DNA of 64,000 nucleotides, taken from Vreelandella venusta (GTDB lineage Bacteria; Pseudomonadota; Gammaproteobacteria; Pseudomonadales; Halomonadaceae). Positions 9,358-19,066 of this stretch are shown here, in pieces (the first letter of the stretch is position 1; each line of letters opens with the position of its first letter). The notes under the pieces were generated by a model. That model did no database searches, was not told the DNA's origin, and saw only the letters and a program-made list of their open reading frames with translations. Both the position numbers and the translations under genes were made by a program. Where the stretch lies: the NCBI RefSeq assembly GCF_007989605.1, contig NZ_BJUL01000004.1, positions 1 to 64,000 of the forward strand, read 5' to 3'.

Positions 9358-9795
9358 ATGCCAGTAGCGGAAAAGAAACCGGAAGCGTCCAAGTCCTTCA
9401 CCCCGTATGAGCCAGCACCGGGCGAAGAGTATATGAACGAGAAGCAGCTCGCGCACTTCCGCCAGCTCCTTCTAGACTGGAAACAAGATCTCATGGAAGA
9501 GGTGGATCGTACCGTACGCCACCTGCAGGAAGACGCTAATAACTACGCTGACCCCGCTGACCGCGCTACTCAAGAAGAGGGCTTCAGCTTGGAACTGCGC
9601 ACTCGGGATCGCGAACGCAAGTTGCTGAAAAAGATCAACGAAACCATCGAGAAAATCGATGAAGACGACTACGGCTTCTGTGAAGCCTGCGGCGTTGAAA
9701 TCGGCATTCGTCGCCTTGAAGCCCGCCCCACGGCAACGCTGTGCGTAGACTGTAAAACGCTGGCAGAGCTTAAAGAGAAACAGCTCGGTGGCTAA
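9358..9795 (+). CDS. dksA: RNA polymerase-binding transcription factor DksA
   Basis: Cofactor of ppGpp that enters the RNA polymerase secondary channel and resets rRNA and amino-acid promoters. About 145 residues. A coiled-coil region runs roughly from residue 25 to 110 with the tip acidic residues in NNYADPADRATQEEG. The four-cysteine zinc finger follows (CEACG, then CVDCK after 17 residues). The start MPVAEKKPE at 9358 gives the standard length; the frame is open further upstream without conservation. A rho-independent terminator follows at 9851. The order dksA-gluQ-cbrX-cbrA-cbrB is that of Pseudomonas. Confidence 0.97.
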   Translation: MPVAEKKPEASKSFTPYEPAPGEEYMNEKQLAHFRQLLLDWKQDLMEEVDRTVRHLQEDANNYADPADRATQEEGFSLELRTRDRERKLLKKINETIEKIDEDDYGFCEACGVEIGIRRLEARPTATLCVDCKTLAELKEKQLGG

Positions 9796-9850
9796 CCATC
9801 CGCGCGAATACGCTATAAGCTGCTAGTTTGTTACAAGCTAAAGCGTCCAA

Positions 9851-9880
9851 CGGGCACCCTTGAGGTGCCCGTTTTTGTTT
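9851..9880 (+). terminator. Rho-independent terminator after dksA
   Basis: An eight-base perfect stem CGGGCACC / GGTGCCCG with a short loop, followed by TTTTTGTTT. It lies about 55 bases past the dksA stop and about 50 bases before the gluQ start. Confidence 0.9.
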
Positions 9881-9931
9881 GTCATCTTGTCGTTATCACT
9901 GGCGCTATTTGGACAATTGATTCGGGCTGTC

Positions 9932-10831
9932 ATGACCCATACCACGCATTACCGGGGACGTTTCGCCCCCACACCGTCAGGGCCACTGCATCTTGGCTCG
10001 CTAGTGGCCGCCCTAGGCAGCTACTTAGACGCCCGCGCTGCTGGCGGGCAGTGGCTGGTACGCATTGAAGATATCGACCCGCCCCGCTGCCCTGAAGGCG
10101 CAGCTGATACAATTCTGCGTCAGCTTGACGCCTTCGGGCTTCATTGGGATGAAACGGTGCGCTGGCAGCATCACCGCCATGCGGCTTATCAGCAGGCGCT
10201 CGATCAACTAGCAGACCAAGGCTTGGCGTATCCGTGTAGCTGTTCGAGAAAGCAGTGGCAAGCGTTTTCAATCTATCCCGGCTGGTGCCGCGAAAGCGTT
10301 CGTGATACTACAAAGCCGGTTGCCTGGCGGCTGCGCAGCGACCTAGCAAAGCGCCCTATTACTTGGCAAGATCGGCTTTTTGGTTTCCAACAGTTCGACC
10401 CTAACGTTTTGGGCGATGTTGTGCTTAAACGCAAAGATCAGCTTTGGGCTTATCAGCTTGCCGTCGTAGTCGATGATGCGGATCAAGGCATTACCGATAT
10501 TGTGCGCGGTTACGACCTGCTGGACAACACGCCCTGGCAAGGCCAATTGCAGCAAGCGCTAGGCTTATCAACTCCCCGCTATCTGCATTTACCGCTCGTC
10601 GTTACTCAAGATGGTCAAAAGCTCTCTAAGCAAAACCTGGCCCCTGCACTAGCCGAAAACGCCGACGGCATTCGCCAACAGCTGTTTCAGGCACTGCAGT
10701 TACTCGATCAGGCCCCACCACGCACACTGGTTCAAGAGCCACCTGAAACGCAACTAAACTGGGCAATAGCACATTGGTCTGTTGAAAAGCTTGTCGCTAC
10801 CACCCACCGCCGCTATCAATCAGAGTTTTAA
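9932..10831 (+). CDS. gluQ: Glutamyl-Q tRNA(Asp) synthetase
   Basis: Paralogue of glutamyl-tRNA synthetase that lacks the anticodon-binding domain. It activates glutamate and attaches it to queuosine at the wobble position of tRNA-Asp. About 299 residues. The HIGH-type signature is [14 protein letters not shown], the KMSKS-type signature is DGQKLSKQN, and the zinc site includes CSCSRKQW and a further Cys in GWCRE. The start MTHTTHYRG at 9932 is chosen by family length. It follows dksA as in many gammaproteobacteria, and its stop is one base before the ATG of the small cbrX-like gene. Confidence 0.95.
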   Translation: MTHTTHYRGRFAPTPSGPLHLGSLVAALGSYLDARAAGGQWLVRIEDIDPPRCPEGAADTILRQLDAFGLHWDETVRWQHHRHAAYQQALDQLADQGLAYPCSCSRKQWQAFSIYPGWCRESVRDTTKPVAWRLRSDLAKRPITWQDRLFGFQQFDPNVLGDVVLKRKDQLWAYQLAVVVDDADQGITDIVRGYDLLDNTPWQGQLQQALGLSTPRYLHLPLVVTQDGQKLSKQNLAPALAENADGIRQQLFQALQLLDQAPPRTLVQEPPETQLNWAIAHWSVEKLVATTHRRYQSEF

Positions 10832-10832
10832 T

Positions 10833-11009
10833 ATGTACGTTTATCGCATACTGCTGTTCTTGGTGTTTGGCGGCTATTTGCTTTCGCCGTTACTAATGGA
10901 CGGCTGGGGAGATCCAAGCGTTGCCTGGTATCGCCCATTTGCTATTTGGGGCGGTCTGATCGCGCTAACGCTATGGCTTGAGCAAAAAAGGAAGTTAGAT
11001 GAGCGTTGA
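10833..11009 (+). CDS. Small membrane protein, CbrX-like
   Basis: A 58-residue protein beginning MYVYRILLFLVFGG, with two hydrophobic segments (about residues 4-22 and 34-48) and a charged tail EQKRKLDER. It is wedged between gluQ (one base away) and cbrA (overlapping by 11 bases), so it is translationally coupled to the sensor kinase. In Pseudomonas a small open reading frame called cbrX occupies exactly this site and is co-transcribed with cbrA; I assign homology from position, size and hydrophobicity, not from a recognised motif. Function unknown. Confidence 0.72.
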   Translation: MYVYRILLFLVFGGYLLSPLLMDGWGDPSVAWYRPFAIWGGLIALTLWLEQKRKLDER

Positions 11010-13944
11010 GCTTTTTGGAGTAGTGCTGCTGGGCTTAGGCTATCTTGCCTTACTGTTTGCCTGCGGCATGGCCGTAGAGCGGGGCTGGGTACCAGTGCGC
11101 ATTACGCGCCACCCGATTGTGTATACCCTGGCGCTAGGCGTATACGCCAGCGCCTGGGCAATTTATGGCAGCGTGGAACTTGCGGCGCAAGCAGGCTTTG
11201 GCTACTTGGCATATTACCTCGGTGCAGCCGGGGCCTTTCTGCTGGCTCCCGTACTGCTTGTGCCCATACAACGCATTACCCGCACCTACCAGCTCTCTTC
11301 ACTGGCGGATCTATTTGCGTTTCGCTATCGGTCCCGTTGGGCGGGTACCCTGGTAACACTGATCAGCCTGCTAGCCGTGATGCCACTGCTGGGTATCCAG
11401 GTGCAAACCTTAAGCGATGCCGTCTACCTGCTCACTGGCAGCCGCTATAGCGCAGCGGCTACCCTACTATTTTGTGGAGTGATCGCAGGCTGCGCGGTAT
11501 TGTTTGGCGCACGCCACAGCCACCGACATCGTCACGATACGCTACTCAGCGTGATTGCTTTTGAATCGATCATTAAGCTACTGGCGATGCTTGGGCTAGG
11601 AGCCATTGCACTGTGGTGGGTATTTGATGGGGCTCACGGCTTACAGCAGTGGCTAGAAGGGCCAGGAGCCGCGGCCCAAGCCGCAACACCACAACTTGAA
11701 GCCCCCCAATGGCGCACCCTGCTACTGCTGTTCTTTGCGGCCGCTTTTATGATGCCGCACCTGTTTCAGATTACCTTCGCCGAAAGTCTTTCCCGCCATA
11801 CCCTGCTTCAAGCCAGTTGGACATTACCGCTATTTTTGCTGCTGATGGCACTTCCAGTGCCTTTAATCTGGTGGGCGGCACAATCAACAAACGAGACGGT
11901 TCCCGTCGCTGCCTATGCCGCCTTCTTGATGTCAGAACACTGGTGGGTAGGCGCGCTAGCTTTTATCGGCGGCCTTGCCGCCGCCAGCGGTACGATGATG
12001 ATGATTGCACTGGCTCTATCAGGCATGGTGCTAAACCACGTAGTGCTAGTAGCTCGCCCGCCCGAGGCGCGTAGCGATTTATACGGCTGGCTGCTCTGGC
12101 TACGCCGCGGCTTAGTGGTCGCTGCGATTGCCGGCGGGTGGCTATTTGCTGAAAGCGTTGGTCGCTACCATTCGCTAACAAACTTAGGGCTCGCTGCATT
12201 TGTAGGCATGGCACAGTGCCTGCCTGGCATGCTGGCGCTGTTGTACTGGCCCGGCGCGAACCGTAAGGGCATGATCGCCGGGCTAATGAGCGGCATTATT
12301 ATTTGGCTGTGGGGCCTATGGTTGCCGCTTTTGCTTGATCTCCCTATGCTCTCGCTGCCTTTCATCCCCTTGATGTCTGCCGATGCCCCCATTTGGTATA
12401 ACGTTACGCTTGTTTCCTTAGCGGTTAATATTCTACTGCTGCTTATTGTGTCGCTATTTACCCGCATCTCAGAAGGAGAACGCTCGGCGGCCGAAGCATG
12501 CTCCGTAGATGCGGTCATTCGTTCAAAACGTTTACCACTGGAAGCCGCTACGGCGGGAGACTTTCCCACTTATCTTGCCCAAGCGTTGGGCGATGAAGCT
12601 GCCAGCCGTGAAGTTGACCGCGCACTGGCAGCGCTAAACCTGACGCCTCAGGAGCGCCGCCCCTATGCACTGCGCCGCCTGCGCGACCGAATCCAGGCTA
12701 ACCTATCCGGTTTAATGGGGCCTTCCGTTGCGCGAGATATTGTTGACCGTTACCTGCCCTACCGCCACGACGACGCACCGGTTACTGACGATATTCATTT
12801 TGTTGAAAGCCGCCTTGAAGCTTACCGCTCTAGGCTCACTGGCCTGGCTCGGGAACTGGATGGCTTGCGCCGCCATCATCGACAAACGCTAGCCTACTTG
12901 CCGGTAGGCTTGTGCGTGTTAGGCGATGATGATGAGCTGTTAATGTGGAATGAGGCGCTTTCATCACTGTCCGGGATTAGCGGTGATAGCGTGATTGGCT
13001 CACGCCGCGATAGCCTGCCCCCACCCTGGCCCAATTTGCTCGGTAGCGTACTCAACGCCAGCCATACACCGCTGTATAAACAAGCAGTCTCGCTCCATGG
13101 CAAGGATTACTTCCTCACCCTTCACAAAGCGGTGTTAAGCGGACACGACAGCCGTGGCGGCAGCGTGATTTTGGTAGAAGACCATACTGAAATGAAGTGG
13201 CTAGAAGAAGAGCTTGTCCACGCTGCACGCTTGGCATCCATAGGGCAACTTGCAGCAGGCGTGGCACATGAAATAGGCAACCCTATCACGGGCATTTCAT
13301 CACTGGCTCAAAACTTGCGCTACGACACCGATGATCCTGCGCTACTGGAAACAGCTGATCAAATTCAACAGTTAACCCAGCGAGTCACCAAGATTGTTAA
13401 CTCGCTGGTCGGTTTTGCTCACGGCGGCCGTCAGACTCTGCCACTGCCGACATCTCCTGCTTCGCTCTTTAGCGTTAGCGAAGACGCGTTGCACTTGATT
13501 CATTTAGTGCGCTCGGGGGAGGATGTAAGCTTTACCAATGACTGTCCGGATGACATCGTAGTGCGTGGCGATGCTCAGCGATTAACCCAGGTCATGGTCA
13601 ACTTACTGAGCAATGCCAAAGATGCTTGCGACGCTCAGGGCACGGTTCATATTGAAGCGGGCAAACAGGCAAGCCATGCTTGGTGGCGAGTCACCGATGA
13701 TGGCCACGGCATTGACCCAAGCGTGAAACATCGCCTTTTCGAGCCGTTCACCACGACCAAGCCTGCGGGCCAAGGCACTGGACTCGGGCTCTCGCTGGCC
13801 TACCAAATTATCAATGAGCACCAAGGCAAAATAGAGGTTGCGTCACCGCCTCCAGGAAAGCCTCGCGGCACTGCCATCACGCTTTGGCTACCGCTTTACC
13901 AACAGGATGATCACCTACCTCATGCCCAGGATACTGATTGTTGA
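10999..13944 (+). CDS. cbrA: CbrA sensor: sodium/solute symporter-like histidine kinase
   Basis: Transmembrane sensor kinase of the CbrAB system, which tunes carbon/nitrogen use and drives the small RNA that antagonises Hfq/Crc. 981 residues. The N-terminal half (about 1-490) is an SLC5/SSSF-type transporter domain with a dozen or so membrane segments. A STAC linker follows (about 500-600), then a PAS domain (about 630-745), a HisKA dimerisation domain with the phospho-acceptor H757 in GVAHEIGNP, and a HATPase domain with [17 protein letters not shown] and [10 protein letters not shown]. Pseudomonas CbrA shows histidine uptake by the transporter half; substrate here is untested. The 3' end overlaps cbrB by 23 bases. 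Confidence 0.96.
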   Translation: MSVELFGVVLLGLGYLALLFACGMAVERGWVPVRITRHPIVYTLALGVYASAWAIYGSVELAAQAGFGYLAYYLGAAGAFLLAPVLLVPIQRITRTYQLSSLADLFAFRYRSRWAGTLVTLISLLAVMPLLGIQVQTLSDAVYLLTGSRYSAAATLLFCGVIAGCAVLFGARHSHRHRHDTLLSVIAFESIIKLLAMLGLGAIALWWVFDGAHGLQQWLEGPGAAAQAATPQLEAPQWRTLLLLFFAAAFMMPHLFQITFAESLSRHTLLQASWTLPLFLLLMALPVPLIWWAAQSTNETVPVAAYAAFLMSEHWWVGALAFIGGLAAASGTMMMIALALSGMVLNHVVLVARPPEARSDLYGWLLWLRRGLVVAAIAGGWLFAESVGRYHSLTNLGLAAFVGMAQCLPGMLALLYWPGANRKGMIAGLMSGIIIWLWGLWLPLLLDLPMLSLPFIPLMSADAPIWYNVTLVSLAVNILLLLIVSLFTRISEGERSAAEACSVDAVIRSKRLPLEAATAGDFPTYLAQALGDEAASREVDRALAALNLTPQERRPYALRRLRDRIQANLSGLMGPSVARDIVDRYLPYRHDDAPVTDDIHFVESRLEAYRSRLTGLARELDGLRRHHRQTLAYLPVGLCVLGDDDELLMWNEALSSLSGISGDSVIGSRRDSLPPPWPNLLGSVLNASHTPLYKQAVSLHGKDYFLTLHKAVLSGHDSRGGSVILVEDHTEMKWLEEELVHAARLASIGQLAAGVAHEIGNPITGISSLAQNLRYDTDDPALLETADQIQQLTQRVTKIVNSLVGFAHGGRQTLPLPTSPASLFSVSEDALHLIHLVRSGEDVSFTNDCPDDIVVRGDAQRLTQVMVNLLSNAKDACDAQGTVHIEAGKQASHAWWRVTDDGHGIDPSVKHRLFEPFTTTKPAGQGTGLGLSLAYQIINEHQGKIEVASPPPGKPRGTAITLWLPLYQQDDHLPHAQDTDC

Positions 13945-15307
13945 AGATGAAGCGATTATTCGCAGCGCTTTAAAGCGTTTACTCGAACGTCATAGCTATA
14001 CCGTCAGCGAAGCGGGCAGCGCAGAAGAAGCACGCGATCTGGCTCCTAGCGAGTTTGATCTAGTGATTAGTGATCTGCGACTGCCAGGTGACCCTGGTAC
14101 CGCCCTCATTGAGGCCGCAGCACCTGCGCCGGTATTAATAATGACCAGCTATGCGAGCATGCGTTCAGCAGTTGACGCGCTAAAACAAGGGGCTGTGGAC
14201 TATGTTGCTAAACCATTTGATCACACCGAGCTTTTAGAAACCGTCGAACGCATTCTGCATAAACAGTCGATGCAGCAAGGCACGCCTCCAGATATCACCG
14301 ATGAAGGTGGTAGTCGCCAAACCATGATCGGCAATTGCACGGCCATGCAGCAGGTTTATACGCGTATCCGTAAGACAGCCCCAGCAGACGTTACCGTGCT
14401 GATTCAAGGAGAATCTGGTACAGGCAAAGAGCTCGTTGCTCGGGCCATTCATCAACAAAGCAAACGCGCTAATGCATCGCTAATTTGTGTGAACTGCGCG
14501 GCAATACCGGAGACGCTGATCGAGTCAGAGCTTTTTGGACATGAGAAAGGTGCATTTACCGGCGCTAGCGCTTCCCGAACTGGGTTAGTGGAAGCCGCCG
14601 ACGGTGGCACCCTATTCCTGGATGAAATCGGCGAGTTGCCGCTGGATGCCCAAGCGCGACTGTTACGCGTGCTGCAGGAAGGTGAAATCCGCAAGATTGG
14701 TTCCGTCGAAACACGCCATGTGGACGTTCGCCTGATCGCCGCCACCCATAGGGACTTGCGCGCTCTGTCAAAAAGCGGCGAATTCCGACTAGATCTCTAC
14801 TACCGTCTCAACGTTATGCAGATTGAACTGCCACCGCTGCGTGACCGTGAAGAAGACGTATTGAAAATAGCCGATATCCTGTTAGACAAAGCCTGCCAAC
14901 GCCATGATCGCCAAGGGCTTCGTTTATCACGGGCTTCCCGTCAGGTGCTACGCGACTACCCTTGGCCTGGTAACGTACGCGAGCTCGAAAATGCCCTGGA
15001 GAGGGGCGTAATTCTCGCGGAGGGGCATTTAATTCACCCTGACGACCTAGGCCTTGGCCCTGTTACCAACCGCCCTATTTCATCTTCAGGCAACAGCTCC
15101 TCATTAACCAATGACTCCTCAGCGCCGAGTGGGGATGACGATGACCTCTCCCTTGAGGACTATTTTCAGCATTTTGTGCTGGAACATCAGGATCAAATGA
15201 GTGAAACCGAGTTAGCCCAAAAACTGGGAATTAGCCGTAAAAATTTATGGGAGCGGCGCCAGCGCTTAGGCATTCCACGTAAAAAAACCGCACGCCGCCC
15301 CAATTAG
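13922..15307 (+). CDS. cbrB: CbrB response regulator, sigma-54 activator
   Basis: NtrC-family activator, about 461 residues. The receiver domain has the phospho-acceptor D51 in [10 protein letters not shown]. The central AAA+ domain has Walker A GESGTGKE, the sigma-54 contact loop GAFTGA, and [10 protein letters not shown] as Walker B. A short linker rich in Ser and Asp precedes the C-terminal Fis-type helix-turn-helix with [24 protein letters not shown] start it at 13922 ([10 protein letters not shown]), inside the cbrA end; an ATG at 13907 is also open. Its expected target, a sigma-54 promoter driving a CrcZ-like RNA, lies immediately downstream. Confidence 0.96.
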   Translation: MPRILIVEDEAIIRSALKRLLERHSYTVSEAGSAEEARDLAPSEFDLVISDLRLPGDPGTALIEAAAPAPVLIMTSYASMRSAVDALKQGAVDYVAKPFDHTELLETVERILHKQSMQQGTPPDITDEGGSRQTMIGNCTAMQQVYTRIRKTAPADVTVLIQGESGTGKELVARAIHQQSKRANASLICVNCAAIPETLIESELFGHEKGAFTGASASRTGLVEAADGGTLFLDEIGELPLDAQARLLRVLQEGEIRKIGSVETRHVDVRLIAATHRDLRALSKSGEFRLDLYYRLNVMQIELPPLRDREEDVLKIADILLDKACQRHDRQGLRLSRASRQVLRDYPWPGNVRELENALERGVILAEGHLIHPDDLGLGPVTNRPISSSGNSSSLTNDSSAPSGDDDDLSLEDYFQHFVLEHQDQMSETELAQKLGISRKNLWERRQRLGIPRKKTARRPN

Positions 15308-15403
15308 GCGCGGCAGTACTTATACTCAACCACTCATATACCCTCTCTAAGACTAACGTCTAATAGATTGATTTCCATAAGAAATATCCAAAATCCACCC
15401 ACC

Positions 15404-15460
15404 CGTTACTGTTACCTTCCCACACAACACGCTCTCAAAATCTCTTAAAAACGGGTAACA
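15404..15460. promoter_or_regulatory. Putative CbrB upstream activating sites
   Basis: CGTTAC (15404-15409) and TGTTAC (15410-15415) are tandem half-sites, and GTAACA (15455-15460) is the inverse copy about four helical turns away. They lie 75-130 bases upstream of the sigma-54 promoter, the usual place for NtrC-type activator sites. I recall TGTTAC/GTAACA-type half-sites for CbrB at Pseudomonas crcZ, but that memory needs checking. A weak IHF-like sequence AGCCAATAAATTA (15489-15501) sits between these sites and the promoter, where a bending protein would help looping. Confidence 0.5.
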
Positions 15461-15534
15461 CTATGCGCTGCGATTAGTTCCCTGGCATAGCCAATAAATT
15501 ACAAGCTACTGAAAATAAAAGAATAAAAAATGGG

Positions 15535-15550
15535 TGGCACAGCAAGTGCA
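15535..15550 (+). promoter_or_regulatory. Sigma-54 promoter of the crcZ-like RNA
   Basis: TGGCACAGCAAGTGCA has the GG of the -24 element (15536-15537) and the GC of the -12 element (15548-15549) separated by exactly ten bases, and matches TGGCAC-N5-TTGCA at all but one key position. It is 228 bases after the cbrB stop and points toward pcnB. Transcription should begin near 15560. Confidence 0.85.
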
Positions 15551-15559
15551 ATATTACTG

Positions 15560-16024
15560 GGCAAGAAGAACAAAATGGGCAGCGCGGACGTCGCTAACAA
15601 AAACAAAATGACACCGCCCCGACCTGAGCCAAAACAAAAACAACAGGGCCAGGCAGAGATCACAGTACTAACAAGAACAACAGGCTTGAGTCTCACGACT
15701 TGCTAGCGCTAAGCAGAATAGGCGCAGCGAACAATAACAACAGTTAGCAAGTGCCCAAAAAAGGACGCGACGTACACAAAGAATCTGCTTCCAAATAAAA
15801 ACAATAGCAGCATGTGTGTACACCCCGGAAACAATAACAACACGCCGGGAGAAAAAGTTCGCAGTTGGATTATTGTTTTGAATACGAGGCGGTCGGAATC
15901 AGACTGGTTCTCACGCCTACCGACTGCGGTGCGTATTCAGAGCGATGTGCCATCATGAAGAAAAACAGCAGCATGGACGCTGATTGTCTGCTTTACAGGG
16001 GAGGCTTTTATAGCCTCCCCTTTC
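15560..16024 (+). ncRNA. crcZ: CrcZ-like Hfq/Crc-sequestering small RNA
   Basis: A roughly 465-base non-coding stretch between cbrB and pcnB, the same slot as crcZ in Pseudomonas. It contains repeated A-rich AAnAAn motifs of the type bound by the Hfq distal face with Crc, at about 15563-15575, 15596-15608, 15631-15643, 15670-15682, 15730-15742, 15793-15804, 15829-15841 and more weakly 15957-15968. Several lie in hairpin loops: CCTG-A-GCC with GGC-CAGG (15623-15653), ACTTGCTA with TAGCAAGT (15698-15752) and CCCGG with CCGGG (15824-15849). It starts after a sigma-54 promoter and ends at a strong terminator. No convincing protein frame is present. Expected role: titrate Hfq/Crc and relieve catabolite repression when CbrAB is active. 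Confidence 0.85.
15998..16024 (+). terminator. Terminator of the crcZ-like RNA
   Basis: A nine-base perfect stem GGGGAGGCT / AGCCTCCCC with a five-base loop TTTAT, followed by TTT. It closes the crcZ-like unit about 170 bases before pcnB, so pcnB should have its own promoter in 16025-16195. Confidence 0.88.
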
Positions 16025-16195
16025 CGCGTTTAAGGGCAGTCATCTTTTACAAACCCTGCTCGAGTGCTTTGCAAGCCTCAAGGGGTCGGCTACACTCAGC
16101 AACTTACCGCTAACCTTGCGGTCATTTTATCGCTACGTTCTCGATACCGTTTTCGATAATACTGTTTTCGATACCCTGCGAGTCGATATCGCCGC

Positions 16196-17581
16196 ATGTT
16201 TAAAGGATTTACCCGTTTATTACATAGCCCGGGAGAGCACTTGAAATCCCTGCTCGATTCCCCAGAGAGCGCCGCAGACGCGCTCAGTCCCCGTATTATT
16301 CCACGCTCCGAGCACCCTGTTTCTCGTCAGCAAATCAGTGAGGCTGCGTTAAAGGTACTCTATCGCCTCAATGGCGCAGGTTTTGATGCCTATCTGGTTG
16401 GCGGCTGCATTCGTGATGCATTGCTAGGCAAGGTGCCGAAAGATTTCGACGTTGCCACGAATGCAACGCCGGAGCAGGTGCGCGATCTGTTTCGCAACTC
16501 GCGGCTAATTGGTCGGCGTTTTCGCATTGTGCATGTGCGCTTTGGCCGCGAAGTCATTGAAGTTACCACTTTCCGCGGCAAGCCTCAGGACGAGCACGGC
16601 GACCATATTGCCCAGCAGTCTGACGATGGCTTGCTATTGCGAGATAATGTGTGGGGCAACATCGAAGAAGATGCTCTACGGCGCGACTTCACCGTGAATG
16701 CGCTTTACTACAATATTGCTGACTTCACGATTCATGACTTTGCCGATGGCGCACGTGATATTGAGTCGCGTACGCTGCGACTGATTGGCGACCCCGCTAC
16801 CCGCTATAGGGAAGACCCCGTGCGCATGCTGCGGGCGGTGCGCTTTGCGGCCAAGCTTGATTTCACCATCGAGCCAGCCACTGAAGAGCCGATGTACGAT
16901 CTGGCGCCGCTGCTGCTGCAAATCCCTCCCGCCCGTTTATTTGATGAAGTCCTCAAGCTATTCATGTCGGGGCATGGCTTAATTACTTTCCGCTTACTGA
17001 GCCATTACAACTTGTTTGGCATGCTATTCCCCGAAGCGGAAGAAGCGATGGCGGATGCCGCCTGGGCCGAAGAGCTAATTGAGCAAGCGCTCACTAACAC
17101 CGATAAGCGCATTGCAGAAGGTCGACCAGTCACGCCAGCTTTCCTGTTAGCCGCCTTTTTGTGGGCGCCCGTAGCACATCGCCAAGCCGAGCTTGAGCGT
17201 GAGGGCATGCCCGCAATTCCAGCGCTGCAAACTGCCGCACAGCAGGTAGTCACTCGTCAGTTACAGCATATTTCGATCCCCAAGCGCTTTGGCATGCCCA
17301 TGCGCGATATTTGGGAGCTACAGGCGCGCCTTCCCCTACGCCGCGGCAAGCGGGCATTTCAAACTCGCGAACATCCACGTTTCCGAGCCGCCTACGATTT
17401 GCTGCTGTTGCGTGAACAAGCAGGTGAAATACCGCGTGGCTTAGGCGATTGGTGGAGTGCCTTCCAGCAAGGTGATGAACACGAGCAGCTTCGGCTGTTA
17501 CAGAAAGTGGGAAGTGATCCGGCAAGCCAAGGGGATCGGCGACGTAAAAAACGGCGCAAACCGCGTAAAACAGAGCAGTGA
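16196..17581 (+). CDS. pcnB: Poly(A) polymerase I
   Basis: Adds poly(A) tails to RNA 3' ends, promoting decay by exonucleases such as the PNPase encoded at 23 kb. 461 residues. The nucleotidyltransferase domain starts near residue 55 with AYLVGGCIRDALLG and the catalytic acidic pair in KDFDVATNA; RRDFTVNALYY and DPVRMLRAVRFAAKL are class II nucleotidyltransferase motifs. The basic C-terminal tail (GDRRRKKRRKPRKT) suits RNA binding and separates it from CCA-adding enzymes. It is followed eight bases later by folK, as in Pseudomonas and E. coli. Confidence 0.95.
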   Translation: MFKGFTRLLHSPGEHLKSLLDSPESAADALSPRIIPRSEHPVSRQQISEAALKVLYRLNGAGFDAYLVGGCIRDALLGKVPKDFDVATNATPEQVRDLFRNSRLIGRRFRIVHVRFGREVIEVTTFRGKPQDEHGDHIAQQSDDGLLLRDNVWGNIEEDALRRDFTVNALYYNIADFTIHDFADGARDIESRTLRLIGDPATRYREDPVRMLRAVRFAAKLDFTIEPATEEPMYDLAPLLLQIPPARLFDEVLKLFMSGHGLITFRLLSHYNLFGMLFPEAEEAMADAAWAEELIEQALTNTDKRIAEGRPVTPAFLLAAFLWAPVAHRQAELEREGMPAIPALQTAAQQVVTRQLQHISIPKRFGMPMRDIWELQARLPLRRGKRAFQTREHPRFRAAYDLLLLREQAGEIPRGLGDWWSAFQQGDEHEQLRLLQKVGSDPASQGDRRRKKRRKPRKTEQ

Positions 17582-17588
17582 GAACACA

Positions 17589-18110
17589 ATGCCACTTGCT
17601 TATATTGGTCTAGGTAGCAATCTGGATGATCCTGTCAGCCATATTCGCCAAGCCCTACGAGAACTGGACAAGCTGCCTCTTTGCCAACTTGTGGCTCAGT
17701 CGTCCTTATACGCTACACGACCAATAGGGCCACAAGATCAGCCAGACTTCATTAACGCCGTAGCTGCCCTTGAAACTACGTTTTCACCGTTGGCACTGCT
17801 AGATCAGCTTCAAGGGCTGGAACAACGCCACCGCCGCCGGCGACTGCGTCACTGGGGGCCACGCACGCTGGATTTAGATCTGCTGCTTTATGATCAAGAC
17901 ACGATCGTGCGCCCTAGGCTTCAGGTGCCTCATCCCCATATGCATAAACGCGCCTTTGTCCTAGCGCCTCTTGAAGAACTGGTGTCTGCCGCTCAATCAG
18001 AGCCAATAGTGCTTTATCAACAGCCGCTTGCAGAGTGGCTGAAGCAGCTTGAGCAAAGCGGAATACAACGGTTAGACAACCTAAATGCTACCGTGACTGC
18101 TACCGTCTGA
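17589..18110 (+). CDS. folK: 2-amino-4-hydroxy-6-hydroxymethyldihydropteridine pyrophosphokinase
   Basis: Transfers pyrophosphate from ATP to 6-hydroxymethyl-7,8-dihydropterin in folate synthesis, making the substrate for FolP (encoded at 35 kb). About 173 residues. Signatures are AYIGLGSNLDDP at the start, PIGPQDQPDFINAVAAL, and WGPRTLDLDLLLYD, which carries the two magnesium-binding aspartates. The start at 17589 sits eight bases after the pcnB stop. panB follows after 135 bases. Confidence 0.95.
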   Translation: MPLAYIGLGSNLDDPVSHIRQALRELDKLPLCQLVAQSSLYATRPIGPQDQPDFINAVAALETTFSPLALLDQLQGLEQRHRRRRLRHWGPRTLDLDLLLYDQDTIVRPRLQVPHPHMHKRAFVLAPLEELVSAAQSEPIVLYQQPLAEWLKQLEQSGIQRLDNLNATVTATV

Positions 18111-18245
18111 CACAAATCTCGACACCAAGCCCCCATTCAGGTAACAATTGCCAGTTACGCCACTTCACGCTTGCAAGGATGCAACGTTAATAATGGTCGG
18201 CTGCCCACGTTGCATCGGCCCACTTAGAAACTACGAGAGCACGCC

Positions 18246-19037
18246 ATGAAAACCGTCACCCTGAGCACTCTGCAGGCGTATAAGCGCGCCGGCGAAACGT
18301 TCAGTTGCCTGACCGCTTACGATGCCTCTTTTGCCCATGCTGCCAGCGCTGCAGGCGTTGATGTTCTGCTAGTCGGCGACTCCCTAGGCATGGTCTTACA
18401 AGGGCACACTAGTACGCTTCCCGTGACTATTGAAGATATTTGCTACCACACACGCTGCACAGCCCGTGGCAAAGGCCATAGCCTGTTGATGGTGGACTTA
18501 CCGTTTATGAGCAACGCCACCACGGAACGCATGTTAGAGGATGCCGCCGCATTGATGCGTGCTGGCGCCGAACTGGTAAAAGTCGAAGGCGAAGCATGGA
18601 TGGCCGACGGTATCCGTGAGATGACCCGCCGTGGCGTCCCGGTATGCGCTCACCTCGGGTTAACACCGCAAACGGTCTACCAGTTAGGTGGTTATAAAGT
18701 GCAAGGCCGCGAAGCCGCCCAGGCCGAACAAATTATCCATGATGCCAAAGTGCTCGTTGAGGCAGGTGCTTCCGTGATCTTGCTGGAGTGTGTGCCAGCA
18801 AGCCTGGGTAAAGCGGTCACTGAAGCCTTAGACGTCCCAGTGATTGGCATCGGCGCAGGCTCTGATACCGATGGCCAAATTTTAGTCATGCACGACGTAT
18901 TAGGCGTCACTCATGGCCGCACACCGCGCTTCGTCAAAAACTTCATGGCTGACGCTGAAAGCATTCAAAGCGCATTTGCAAACTACCATGAAGCGGTTAA
19001 AACCCGTACTTTCCCAGCCGCTGAGCACTGTTTTTAA
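18246..19037 (+). CDS. panB: 3-methyl-2-oxobutanoate hydroxymethyltransferase
   Basis: First committed step of pantothenate synthesis: transfers a hydroxymethyl group from methylene-tetrahydrofolate to alpha-ketoisovalerate, giving ketopantoate. 263 residues, TIM-barrel. The motifs [23 protein letters not shown] (metal ligand Asp), and CAHLGLTPQ are standard, as is [18 protein letters not shown]. It heads panB-panC-panD with short gaps (29 and 25 bases), so one operon is likely. Confidence 0.97.
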   Translation: MKTVTLSTLQAYKRAGETFSCLTAYDASFAHAASAAGVDVLLVGDSLGMVLQGHTSTLPVTIEDICYHTRCTARGKGHSLLMVDLPFMSNATTERMLEDAAALMRAGAELVKVEGEAWMADGIREMTRRGVPVCAHLGLTPQTVYQLGGYKVQGREAAQAEQIIHDAKVLVEAGASVILLECVPASLGKAVTEALDVPVIGIGAGSDTDGQILVMHDVLGVTHGRTPRFVKNFMADAESIQSAFANYHEAVKTRTFPAAEHCF

Positions 19038-19066
19038 GCGCCACCTGGAACGACGACGATCCCTTT

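Noticed and set aside
15865..16113. Open frame of 82 codons in the cbrB-pcnB gap
   Set aside because: It crosses the terminator of the crcZ-like RNA, has no ribosome binding site and resembles no family.
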